NCBI GenBank assembly: GCA_012523535.1
Contig: JAAYII010000373.1
Coordinates: forward strand, 1-9,523
Direction: 5' to 3'
Source: Peptococcaceae bacterium
GTDB taxonomy: Bacteria > Bacillota > Desulfitobacteriia > Desulfitobacteriales > Syntrophobotulaceae
DNA: 9,523 nucleotides
Below, in pieces: positions 1 to 5,726 of the stretch. The translations under genes and the position numbers were made by a program. Position 1 is the stretch's first letter. Each line of letters opens with the position of its first letter. The notes beneath the pieces are model-generated. The model was given only the letters and a program-made list of their open reading frames with translations, searched no databases and was not told the origin of the DNA.

Positions 1-239
1 AACCGGACGAAAACCTGGGCATGAAAGGCAAAATGGGGGAAATCAAACTTAATATAGATTTGGGACCAGAGGCCGATACGACTGAAATTATAGAAAAAGC
101 AATTGAAGGTGAGACTCTGGGGGTTAATATGGCCGAAAAAGTCCTGAGAGGCGAATTGGATGAAAAGTCAAGGGATATTGCAGGCGAAATACTGCATCAG
201 GACAGGAAATCTATTGAAAAAATTAAGAACTTGCTTTAG
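1..239 (+). CDS. C-terminal part of an unidentified helical protein (cut by window edge)
   Basis: The frame is open from the left edge (first full codon at 3) to the TAG at 237-239. An ATG at 21 exists but has no Shine-Dalgarno sequence in front of it, so the true start probably lies outside the window. The visible 78 residues are charged and mostly helical, rich in Glu, Lys and Ile. They end in a helix of the type seen in small helical-bundle proteins (EILHQDRKSIEKIKNLL). A ferritin-like or rubrerythrin-like bundle is a possible reading, but no metal-ligand pattern can be confirmed in the part seen. There is no signal peptide or membrane segment here. It ends 15 bases before a terminator, so it is the last gene of its transcript. 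Function not recognised. Confidence 0.6.
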   Translation, partial: PDENLGMKGKMGEIKLNIDLGPEADTTEIIEKAIEGETLGVNMAEKVLRGELDEKSRDIAGEILHQDRKSIEKIKNLL

Positions 240-254
240 ATAATATAAACATAT

Positions 255-277
255 AAGGGCCTCTGGGCTCTTTTTTT
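255..277 (+). terminator. Rho-independent terminator after the first gene
   Basis: A 7-bp stem (AAGGGCC at 255-261 with GGCTCTT at 266-272, one G-U pair) closes a 4-base loop TCTG. A run of seven T at 271-277 overlaps the end of the stem. It lies 15 bases after the stop codon of the first gene and separates it from the regulator operon. Confidence 0.85.
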
Positions 278-295
278 ATGTCCGATTAATGACAT

Positions 296-325
296 TTGAC
301 ACAAATGTATCATATGTATTATACT
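296..325 (+). promoter_or_regulatory. Sigma-A-type promoter of the GntR-regulator operon
   Basis: A perfect -35 hexamer TTGACA (296-301) is followed after 18 bases by TATACT (320-325) as -10. A perfect TATAAT also lies at 327-332 but would be 25 bases from this -35. The -10 region is inside the palindrome at 304-346, so a repressor bound there would block RNA polymerase. The leader to the regulator ATG is about 70 bases. Confidence 0.7.
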
Positions 326-346
326 ATATAATACATATGATACATT
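304..346. promoter_or_regulatory. Long palindromic operator, four 9-bp half-sites
   Basis: The 20-base arms 304-323 and 327-346 are perfectly complementary around the three-base centre CTA. Each arm is itself a tandem pair: ATGTATCAT (305-313) and ATGTATTAT (314-322), mirrored as ATAATACAT (328-336) and ATGATACAT (337-345). The half-sites carry the GT...AC symmetry known for GntR-family operators, and YtrA-type regulators typically bind long palindromes at their own promoters. The site covers the -10 region of the promoter in front of the GntR gene, so autoregulation is the natural inference. The doubled half-sites suggest two dimers side by side. Confidence 0.75.
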
Positions 347-402
347 AAATTCATCTCCTATATCAGTTTCTTGTAGATTTAAGTTTAGGAAAGGGAAAAC
401 CC

Positions 403-666
403 ATGATATTAAAGATCGACATGACCAGCGATATTCCCATTTACCAGCAAATTCGCAACCAGATCGTGTTTGCTGTGGCCAAAGGGGATTTAAAGCCCGG
501 GGATGACCTGCCTTCCGTACGCCAACTGGCCCAGGATATTGGGGTAAACCCAATGACAGTCAATAAAGCCTATGCTCTTTTAAAAGAAGAAGGTATCATC
601 ATTATTGACCGCAGACATGGCGCCCAAATCAATGCAAGCAACAATAGTGGTCTTGTTTTTACCTAA
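403..666 (+). CDS. YtrA-type GntR transcriptional regulator, truncated by an in-frame stop
   Basis: This is a winged helix-turn-helix DNA-binding protein of the GntR family, YtrA subfamily. Residues 9-75 form the classical domain: the entry motif PIYQQIRNQI, then LKPGDDLPSVRQLAQDIGVN and the recognition-helix region PMTVNKAYALLKEEGII, with the wing at RRHGAQI. The ATG at 403 has the Shine-Dalgarno AGGAAAGG at 387-394. The protein stops after 87 residues at TAA (664-666), whereas YtrA regulators run to about 120-130. The missing tail is still encoded in the same frame directly after the stop (667-777). The product would keep DNA binding but lose the two C-terminal helices that normally support dimerisation, so it is probably impaired. 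A YtrA-type protein usually represses its own operon, here through the palindrome at 304-346. Family assignment is firm; functional loss is inference. Confidence 0.88.
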   Translation: MILKIDMTSDIPIYQQIRNQIVFAVAKGDLKPGDDLPSVRQLAQDIGVNPMTVNKAYALLKEEGIIIIDRRHGAQINASNNSGLVFT

Positions 667-777
667 GATTTTGACCAACGCTTGGAACTTCTGCTGGCCG
701 AAGCTCGAATGAAGGGCGCTTCCAAGCAGGAGGTCACCACCCATCTTTTAAGTCTGATTGATTCAGTTTTTCAGTAG
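667..777 (+). pseudogene. Orphaned C-terminal tail of the YtrA-type regulator
   Basis: Directly after the TAA at 664-666 the same frame stays open for 36 codons to a TAG at 775-777. It reads DFDQRLELLLAEARMKGAS and onward, the typical C-terminal helices of YtrA regulators, where an LLAEAR-KG motif is common. Joined across the stop, the gene would encode about 124 residues, the normal family length. There is no separate start with a ribosome binding site, so it is not translated on its own. A single C-to-T change (CAA to TAA) would explain the stop. Readthrough or a sequencing error are alternatives. Confidence 0.75.
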
Positions 778-789
778 GGAGGAATGCTT

Positions 790-1164
790 ATGCTTATGAC
801 TCTTATTATTTTTTCATGGGTGATTTTCGGGATAATGGCCGCATTTATGCTGTCTTATACTAAAGATCTGCAGCATCATCAGGTTCTGGGGGTGACCTTA
901 TCCGACAGCCATAGAGAAACAACGGAAGTACAAGATATTATAAAGGGATACAAACGAGTATGTTTTTTGCTTTTCCTGCTGTTCATAGCGCTGAGTTTTT
1001 TGCTTTTCCTGCCTTTCGCCAGGTCCTACGCAGAATTTTTCCTGCTTATCTTGGTGTTGGTTTATTTCATTACTCCATGGCTGGATTGTTCATATTTTCC
1101 AACAAAAACTCCAAGAACTGAAACAAGAAAAAGGCTGGATCTACCGGCAAAATCGCATCGTTAG
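790..1164 (+). CDS. N-terminal part of a frameshifted multi-pass membrane protein (YtrA-operon type)
   Basis: The start at 790 is preferred over the ATG at 784 because GGAGG (778-782) lies 7 bases before it, but only one base before 784. Three hydrophobic segments are visible, roughly LIIFSWVIFGIMAAFML near the start, VCFLLFLLFIALSFLLFL, and EFFLLILVLVYFI. Between the first two is a soluble stretch GVTLSDSHRETTEVQDII-KGYKR, resembling the GV-x-x-P-E ... D-P-E-V motif of DUF1648/DUF5808-type membrane proteins encoded next to YtrA regulators. The last 30 residues are non-hydrophobic and atypical. Over the same bases another frame encodes a plausible continuation (HGWIVHIFQQKLQELKQEKG) that runs into the next reading frame, so this is most likely the first part of one broken gene. 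It starts 6-12 bases after the regulator's original stop, in one operon. Confidence 0.7.
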   Translation: MLMTLIIFSWVIFGIMAAFMLSYTKDLQHHQVLGVTLSDSHRETTEVQDIIKGYKRVCFLLFLLFIALSFLLFLPFARSYAEFFLLILVLVYFITPWLDCSYFPTKTPRTETRKRLDLPAKSHR

Positions 1165-1165
1165 A

Positions 1166-2182
1166 GTGGATATAAACGTGCTCAAGGAAAAAGGAAAAGC
1201 AGGAGTTTCCGCTGCTTGGGTCTGGTTATTTTTTATCCTGAGTTTTTTACCTACGGTTTATTTACTGTTTTCACCGGCGGCGCGGGAACTTTATCCCATT
1301 GGTTTTAGTTTTATCGGTCCGTTTTGCCAGCTCAATATTGTTTTCTTGTATTACCGGATGCTTAATAGCCATACCCCGGCTTTAAGTGACAACACCGAAA
1401 TCAATAAAGCTTGCGCCCGTACTTTGGAGCGCATCCGTACTACGGCCACCACACTAATTGCCCTGTCCATGCTGATTTTCTGGCTTTTGTTCAATTTGGC
1501 CCTTTGCTACAGAGAAGGTTTTATTCTAATTATACTGCCCCTTATTGCTTTGCTTGCCGCATTGTTTTTTATCGCTTTCTGGCAGCAGAAGAGAATCCGG
1601 GCTGCCGAAAATTACTTTTTTGGTTCTGAACTCCAAGACGAGAGTCATCTTTACGAAAAGGAAGCCTGCTATAAATGGGGATTCTATTATGATCCAAATG
1701 ATCCCAGGCTAATGGTGCCCAAACGAATCGCAAGCATGGGCTGGACTATCAATATTGGCCATCCGGCCGGCAAATTTTTGGGGCTGGGCATTATCGTGCT
1801 GGTACTGGCCATTTTGATTTTTGTACTCTACGGCGGAGCCAAGGACTATGTGATCAAGGACAGCGGCTCCCAGATCACAATTGATGCCCCGATGTATGAT
1901 CTAAGCATTGAAAAAAGTAAGATTGTTTCCGTTTCCACCCTGGATGACCTTCCCCGGAGTATGCGCACCAACGGTTACGGGGGAGTAAATAAGAGTTTTG
2001 GTCATTTCCACGTGGATGGCTACGGGAAATGCATGCTTTATATGTACGCCAAGGGAGGAGGATATGTTGTACTCAAGCTGGAAGGGGACAATCCGGGCTA
2101 TGTGATTGTTAACGGTAAAACCCCGCAAGAGACAGAAGCTCTGTATCGCTCAATCACAGAGTGGGTAAAAATAAAAGAATAA
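1166..2182 (+). CDS. C-terminal part of the frameshifted membrane protein: DUF5808-like motif plus bacterial PH-like domain
   Basis: The GTG at 1166 has no ribosome binding site, and the frame is open upstream to 995, so this is best read as the continuation of the gene starting at 790. Numbering from the GTG, membrane segments lie near residues 16-35, 43-63, 94-114, 118-139 and 204-222. Residues 169-187 (YKWGFYYDPNDPRLMVPKR) followed by MGWTINIGHP are the DUF5808 signature: Y-x-D-P-x-D-P-R and the G-W-T-x-N motif. After the last helix, residues 225-338 form a beta-rich soluble domain with ISGLYG-like and TNGYGG...GHFHVDGYGK...LYMYAKGG elements, resembling the bacterial PH domain usually found at the end of these proteins. 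YtrA-type regulators and such membrane proteins commonly share an operon. The role is unknown, with cell-envelope stress sensing a common guess. Stop-start coupling (TAG at 1162-1164, GTG at 1166) could allow separate translation, but I favour a frameshift. Confidence 0.75.
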   Translation: MDINVLKEKGKAGVSAAWVWLFFILSFLPTVYLLFSPAARELYPIGFSFIGPFCQLNIVFLYYRMLNSHTPALSDNTEINKACARTLERIRTTATTLIALSMLIFWLLFNLALCYREGFILIILPLIALLAALFFIAFWQQKRIRAAENYFFGSELQDESHLYEKEACYKWGFYYDPNDPRLMVPKRIASMGWTINIGHPAGKFLGLGIIVLVLAILIFVLYGGAKDYVIKDSGSQITIDAPMYDLSIEKSKIVSVSTLDDLPRSMRTNGYGGVNKSFGHFHVDGYGKCMLYMYAKGGGYVVLKLEGDNPGYVIVNGKTPQETEALYRSITEWVKIKE

Positions 2183-2212
2183 CGATATTAATCGTTTGCA
2201 AGATAAAACCAT

Positions 2213-2238
2213 TTCAGCCTAAAAGGCTGAATTTTTTT
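2213..2238 (+). terminator. Rho-independent terminator closing the YtrA-type operon
   Basis: A perfect 8-bp stem, TTCAGCCT (2213-2220) with AGGCTGAA (2224-2231), closes a three-base loop AAA. Seven T follow at 2232-2238. It sits 30 bases after the membrane gene stop and ends that operon. Confidence 0.92.
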
Positions 2239-2251
2239 ATTACTCTCTTTC

Positions 2252-2275
2252 GTTTTTATTAAAGTTTTTATTAAA
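2252..2275. repeat. Perfect tandem 12-bp repeat
   Basis: GTTTTTATTAAA occurs twice in direct contact, at 2252-2263 and 2264-2275, just after the terminator. It may be a simple slippage duplication in AT-rich DNA. It could also supply upstream AT-rich contacts for a promoter near 2290-2315. Confidence 0.7.
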
Positions 2276-2293
2276 AGGGTAGATCTACAACTC

Positions 2294-2300
2294 TGTCGAA
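2294..2300 (+). promoter_or_regulatory. Perfect-consensus Spo0A box (TGTCGAA)
   Basis: TGTCGAA at 2294-2300 equals the 0A-box consensus bound by the sporulation response regulator Spo0A. It lies in the non-coding stretch upstream of the lipoprotein gene, beside AT-rich sequence that could contain a promoter. A 7-base match can arise by chance, so position and exactness are suggestive only. Confidence 0.35.
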
Positions 2301-2310
2301 ATAAAATAAA

Positions 2311-2470
2311 CATTAGGCATGCAGCCAACTGCATGGAGGCTTTTGCGGCTTATCTTAGGAGCGAGGGGCCTAAGGGACGGAACTATGCCGAGAGCTGCTG
2401 CAAAAAAGAAAGCTTAGACGCTCTCGATTAAATATGCACTGGTATTCGCCAGTCAGTCGAGGATTTACAG
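2311..2470 (+). other. Hairpin-rich leader of unknown class, possible structured RNA
   Basis: This part of the 366-base gap between 2183 and 2548 is more GC-rich than its surroundings and packed with complementary segments. CATGCAG/CTGCATG enclose CCAA; CTTAGG/CCTAAG enclose nine bases; GAGAGC/GCTCTC (2390-2425) enclose an A-rich loop; ACTGG/CCAGT (2438-2453) form a stem with loop TATTCG. GGCAT (2316-2320) could pair with ATGCC (2385-2389) as a closing helix. I tested it by eye against common riboswitches (SAM, TPP, cobalamin, lysine, M-box, c-di-GMP, c-di-AMP, T-box, guanidine) and saw no convincing core. A 32-codon frame from ATG 2319 to TAG 2417 gives a very basic peptide ending AAAKKKA but lacks a ribosome binding site. 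The remaining bases, 2471-2530, show nothing clear except the ribosome binding site that follows. Confidence 0.35.
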
Positions 2471-2562
2471 AAAATTGTTAAGTTAATGATGGATGGGATG
2501 ATTCCTATTTAGACGGGTAATAAGCTCGAAAAGGAGGATTGTTTCAAAATGAGTAAAAAGAT

Positions 2563-3333
2563 ATGTCTCCTGTGATAATCATTCTTTCTCTTGCTTTTTA
2601 TGCAGGCTGCTCCAATTCCCATCCGGGAAAGACTGCCATTCTCAGCCGAGCGGATAAAAAGGCGGCCGTTGAAGTAGTGACAAAACATTTGGAAGGCATG
2701 AAAAACGATTTTGGCGTAATCAGCCTTTCCATTAATAGTATCCAGGTAGTTGAAAACACCCAATATCTACAAAATATTCTGGAAGATCCGGATGCGGCCA
2801 AAATGGGCCTGACAAAAGAAAACGTTGCCTTGGTGGATGCCTATATCAATGTTCAGTATGACGGGACCAAAGTGCCAAACCAAAGCGGGGACAACGTTTA
2901 TATCGGATTCACCCTCGTCCGCCAGGATAAAGGCAGTCCCTGGCTGATCAATAATTATGGCCAGGGTCTGGGCGGGGTTACTTATATGGATTTCGAAAAT
3001 CCCTATCCGGAGAGAAGTGCCGAGCTATATGTCTGGAAAAACAAAGCGTTGACCGGCAATGACAACACTTATTTCACAGTTTTTAGCGAGCCAACAAACG
3101 TAATAAACAAAAACCGAACAGAAAGTGAGATTTACGATCTCTCCAAAGCCAGCAATAATCTCAATGAAATAAATTTGCAACTAAACACAATTCCCAACTT
3201 GACTTATCTGGCTATTTATCAAATGAACACCGTTGATTTTACCAAAGAGGAAATGATGGAGATCGCCGAGCAAATTGTTATTAATACAGATAATCACAGC
3301 ATCAGCATTGGCCTTTGGGAGCCAAGGGGCTAA
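2563..3333 (+). CDS. Predicted lipoprotein of unknown function, start region frameshifted
   Basis: The N-terminus is hydrophobic (VIIILSLAFYAGC) and ends in a lipobox-like AGC, with Cys16 as the likely lipidated residue, so the product would be anchored outside the membrane. The next 115 residues form an alpha/beta domain ending in SPWLINNYGQG, reminiscent of the W-L-I/V-D-x-x-G ends of small NTF2-like or DUF4829-type lipoprotein domains. A second part from about 150 contains ELYVWKNKAL and a helix FTKEEMMEIAEQIV; it may be DUF4825-like, which I cannot confirm. The ATG at 2563 has no ribosome binding site at usable distance. AAGGAGG (2531-2537) instead serves the ATG at 2549, whose frame (MSKKICLL) stops at 2573-2575. 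One extra base in the A-run 2555-2559 would join MSKK to the signal peptide, so the gene looks disrupted by a one-base deletion. The body of the gene is intact. Confidence 0.72.
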   Translation: MSPVIIILSLAFYAGCSNSHPGKTAILSRADKKAAVEVVTKHLEGMKNDFGVISLSINSIQVVENTQYLQNILEDPDAAKMGLTKENVALVDAYINVQYDGTKVPNQSGDNVYIGFTLVRQDKGSPWLINNYGQGLGGVTYMDFENPYPERSAELYVWKNKALTGNDNTYFTVFSEPTNVINKNRTESEIYDLSKASNNLNEINLQLNTIPNLTYLAIYQMNTVDFTKEEMMEIAEQIVINTDNHSISIGLWEPRG

Positions 3334-3395
3334 AGATAAGCATAATTGGAAAAGAAGAAAACCCAATAAAATATTATATAAATATAAAATAGAGT

Positions 3396-4358
3396 ATGGA
3401 AAAGAGTGGTTTGGCAATGAGTTCGGAAAACGATATCCAATTAAAACAGGCACAACAAAGCGTTGCCCGTTTGCATAAAATTGACGCCATTCTTCAAGAT
3501 TTGAAAGTTGAACAAGTTGAACTGGCACGCCGCAAGTATGAACTTGAAAAGATATTGCTTAAAGAAAATGACGATGTCTTTAAGCTTGAGCGTACCGGCC
3601 TTGCTTCTTTGTTTTATATCGTACTGGGCCGCTTTGAAGAGAAAATGGACAAGGAACGCCAAGAAGCCCTGGCTGCGAAACTCAAATATGATCAGGCAAA
3701 AAGAGATTTAGCCGACGTGGAGGCCCGGATAGCTGAGCTGACCGCAGAGCGAGGCCAATACCTTCATTACCCTCAGATCTTTGAGGAACTATGCGCACAA
3801 AAAAAGGCAGAATTAATGCAGGAGAATGGAGAAACGGCAGAAAAAATATTTGAACTTGAAAACGCCCAAAACCAGGCCAAGATCAACCTTCAGGAAATTC
3901 AGGAAGCAATTGAAGCTGGCGAAGCCGTCTCGGAATGTTTGCAAGCAGCAGAACAAAGTCTGGATAAAGCCTTAGGATGGGGGATTTTTGATCTTCTGGG
4001 CGGAGGGCTGATTAGCACTTTCGCCAAACATTCCCATATTGACGACGCTGAAAGCAAAATAGAAGAAGCCCAGCGCTTGTTGCGCAGCTTCCGAACGGAA
4101 CTGGCCGATATTCAGTTCCACACTGATATCTGGATGGAAACAGGAGGGTTTGCCAAATTTGCCGATTTCTTTTTTGACGGCTTAATCGCCGATTGGTTTA
4201 TGCAGTCCAAAATCAAGCATTCGCATGAAAGTGTATCCAAGGTAAAAAACAAAGTTTCAGACATTCTGGAGCAGTTGCAATATCTTAAAAATAAGGAAAA
4301 TTCCCGCATTGAACAGCTGGAGGAAGAAATTAAGACTACGATTGTAAACGCAAAATAA
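3396..4358 (+). CDS. Cytoplasmic coiled-coil protein with an internal glycine-rich repeat, unknown function
   Basis: The 320 residues have no signal peptide and no true membrane helix. Long heptad-like coiled coils cover about 15-60, 80-175 and 277-318, rich in Glu, Lys, Gln and Leu. Between them is a conserved-looking block WGIFDLLGGGLISTFAKHSH (195-214) followed by IDDAESKIEEA. A related block, FADFFFDGLIADWFMQSKIK (256-275), is followed by HSHESVSKVKNK. The shared pattern FD-(x)-GLI-x(4-8)-K-x-S then a new helix suggests an internal duplication. Similar Firmicute proteins of unknown function carry the GGGLIS...KHSHID motif. An in-frame ATG at 3417 (residue 8) could be the true start; neither start has a strong Shine-Dalgarno sequence, with AGAGTGG before 3417 being weak. 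It follows the lipoprotein by 62 AT-rich bases with no terminator, so both may be co-transcribed. Confidence 0.82.
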   Translation: MEKSGLAMSSENDIQLKQAQQSVARLHKIDAILQDLKVEQVELARRKYELEKILLKENDDVFKLERTGLASLFYIVLGRFEEKMDKERQEALAAKLKYDQAKRDLADVEARIAELTAERGQYLHYPQIFEELCAQKKAELMQENGETAEKIFELENAQNQAKINLQEIQEAIEAGEAVSECLQAAEQSLDKALGWGIFDLLGGGLISTFAKHSHIDDAESKIEEAQRLLRSFRTELADIQFHTDIWMETGGFAKFADFFFDGLIADWFMQSKIKHSHESVSKVKNKVSDILEQLQYLKNKENSRIEQLEEEIKTTIVNAK

Positions 4359-4389
4359 AATACCATAAACTTACTTTTCGCTATTGCTA

Positions 4390-4418
4390 TTGACAAATTC
4401 GAAAGCTATTCATAATAT
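4390..4418 (+). promoter_or_regulatory. Near-consensus sigma-A promoter for the sulfur-transfer operon
   Basis: TTGACA (4390-4395) and TAATAT (4413-4418) are separated by the ideal 17 bases. Transcription would begin near 4425, leaving a leader of about 120 bases before the ATG at 4546. No terminator is evident after the coiled-coil gene, so readthrough from upstream may also occur. Confidence 0.7.
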
Positions 4419-4524
4419 GTGCTTAAAGCCTATAAAATCTATAGACATTATATATAATCGAAAACCATGCTGCCGATCTCAGTATTAATAACCTAATTAG
4501 TCAATCACAATTTTAATGTAGCTT

Positions 4525-4546
4525 TCTCTACTTGGAGGGATAGAGA
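4525..4546 (+). promoter_or_regulatory. Weak hairpin presenting the Shine-Dalgarno in its loop
   Basis: TCTCTA (4525-4530) can pair with TAGAGA (4541-4546), leaving the ribosome binding site GGAGGG (4534-4539) in a 10-base loop and involving the A of the start codon. The 6-bp stem is AT-rich and weak, so any effect on translation is speculative. GGAGGG sits 6 bases before ATG 4546 and fixes that start. Confidence 0.3.
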
Positions 4547-5688
4547 TGATATATCTGGATAATGCCGCAACAAGCTGGCCGAAGCCGGAATGTGTCTATG
4601 AAGCTGTGAACCGGGCCATGCGAGAATGGGGAGGAAATCCGGGGCGTTCCGGACACAAGATGTCTCTTGCTGCAGGCAAAGTACTGGAGGAGACCAGACT
4701 TCTCCTAGCCCGGCTGTTCAACGCCGATAACCCAGAACGCATCATCTTTACCTTAAATGCTACGGAAGCGATAAATTTAGGGCTCAAAGGGATATTGCAA
4801 CCAGGTGATCATTTGGTTACCGGTTCCATGGAGCACAACTCCGTAAGCCGACCGGTTGAAGCCTTAAAAGAAATGGGGATTACCGTAACAAAAGTTAAAA
4901 CCTCGCCGCTTACGGGAATAAATCCAGTGGATGTGGAAAATGCAATCCAAGAAAATACCCGAATGGTGGTGTTAAATCACGCCTCCAATGTGACCGGCAC
5001 TCTTAATCCAATTGCTGAGATAGGTGACATTTGCCGTCGCCATGGAGTTGTTTTTCTGGTGGATGCTGCCCAAACGGCAGGGATTGTTCCCATTGACGTG
5101 CAAAAAATGAATATTTCTCTTTTGGCTTTTCCAGGCCATAAAGGACTTTTCGGACCTCAAGGTGTAGGCGGATTGTACATTGCCGAGGACCTTTGCCTCA
5201 ATCCTCTCAAACAAGGCGGTACCGGAAGTGAATCAAAATCCCTCCTTCAGCCGCTTTTCAGCCCTGACCGCTATGAAAGCGGGACACCAAACATGCCCGG
5301 AATCGCAGGCCTTGGTGCAGGGGTAAGGTTTATCCTGGAACAGGGAATAGATAGAATTAGACACAAAGAACATTTACTTATGACCAAGTTATTGTCAGGC
5401 CTTCATAACATCTCCAGAATTATTGTTTTTGGACCGGATACACCGGAGAAGAGAGCAGCGGTGGTATCAATTCAAATAAAAGGGATGGATTCCTTGGAAG
5501 CGGCGATGATTCTGGATCAGGCCTTTGAGATTGCGGTGCGGGCCGGGTTGCACTGTGCTCCAGATGCACACCGGACCTTAGGAACCCTAGAGAACGGAAC
5601 CATACGCATCAGCCTCAGCTATTACAATTCCGAAGAAGAAATCGACATTCTGTTGCAGGCCGTAGCAGCGATCGCAGGGCAAAGTTAA
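4546..5688 (+). CDS. Class V aminotransferase family cysteine desulfurase-like protein
   Basis: This is a PLP-dependent enzyme of the NifS/SufS superfamily, most like the subfamily named am_tr_V_EF2568. Family members release sulfur from cysteine, forming alanine and an enzyme-bound persulfide. Visible landmarks are the start MIYLDNAATSWPKP, NPGRSGH (31-37), the cofactor-contact region NATEAINLGLKG (71-82), SMEHNS with His97 over the PLP ring, LVDAAQ with Asp173 and Gln176, and FPGHKG with the PLP-binding Lys199. The C-terminal GLHCAP with Cys337 is the candidate persulfide cysteine. Length (380) is normal and no residue is missing. The start is fixed by GGAGGG 6 bases upstream. It leads an operon with the E1-like adenylyltransferase 38 bases downstream, suggesting that it feeds sulfur to a ubiquitin-like carrier. 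The enzyme could instead be a selenocysteine lyase-type member, since substrate cannot be read from sequence. Confidence 0.9.
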   Translation: MIYLDNAATSWPKPECVYEAVNRAMREWGGNPGRSGHKMSLAAGKVLEETRLLLARLFNADNPERIIFTLNATEAINLGLKGILQPGDHLVTGSMEHNSVSRPVEALKEMGITVTKVKTSPLTGINPVDVENAIQENTRMVVLNHASNVTGTLNPIAEIGDICRRHGVVFLVDAAQTAGIVPIDVQKMNISLLAFPGHKGLFGPQGVGGLYIAEDLCLNPLKQGGTGSESKSLLQPLFSPDRYESGTPNMPGIAGLGAGVRFILEQGIDRIRHKEHLLMTKLLSGLHNISRIIVFGPDTPEKRAAVVSIQIKGMDSLEAAMILDQAFEIAVRAGLHCAPDAHRTLGTLENGTIRISLSYYNSEEEIDILLQAVAAIAGQS

Positions 5689-5726
5689 AATTACACAGTC
5701 AATTTACAGTTGGAGGGTTGATTATT

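Noticed and set aside
236..553. 105-codon minus-strand reading frame over the operator and the regulator start
   Set aside because: It lies antisense to a clear GntR domain and a promoter, and has no recognisable protein features or ribosome binding site.
1061..1078. Programmed +1 ribosomal frameshift in the membrane gene
   Set aside because: There is no slippery codon followed by a stop and no stimulatory structure, and the family is normally read in one frame.
2311..2470. Known riboswitch (T-box, M-box, c-di-GMP, guanidine)
   Set aside because: Short partial matches such as GCCGAGAG or GAGGC exist, but no complete conserved core in the correct order could be found.
3181..3528. 115-codon minus-strand reading frame spanning the lipoprotein/coiled-coil junction
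   Set aside because: It overlaps two + strand genes and shows no domain; its hydrophobic runs come from AT-rich DNA.
5718..5726. TTG start for the E1-like protein
   Set aside because: It directly touches the Shine-Dalgarno GGAGGG, whereas ATG 5727 is at a normal distance and begins with the usual family N-terminus.
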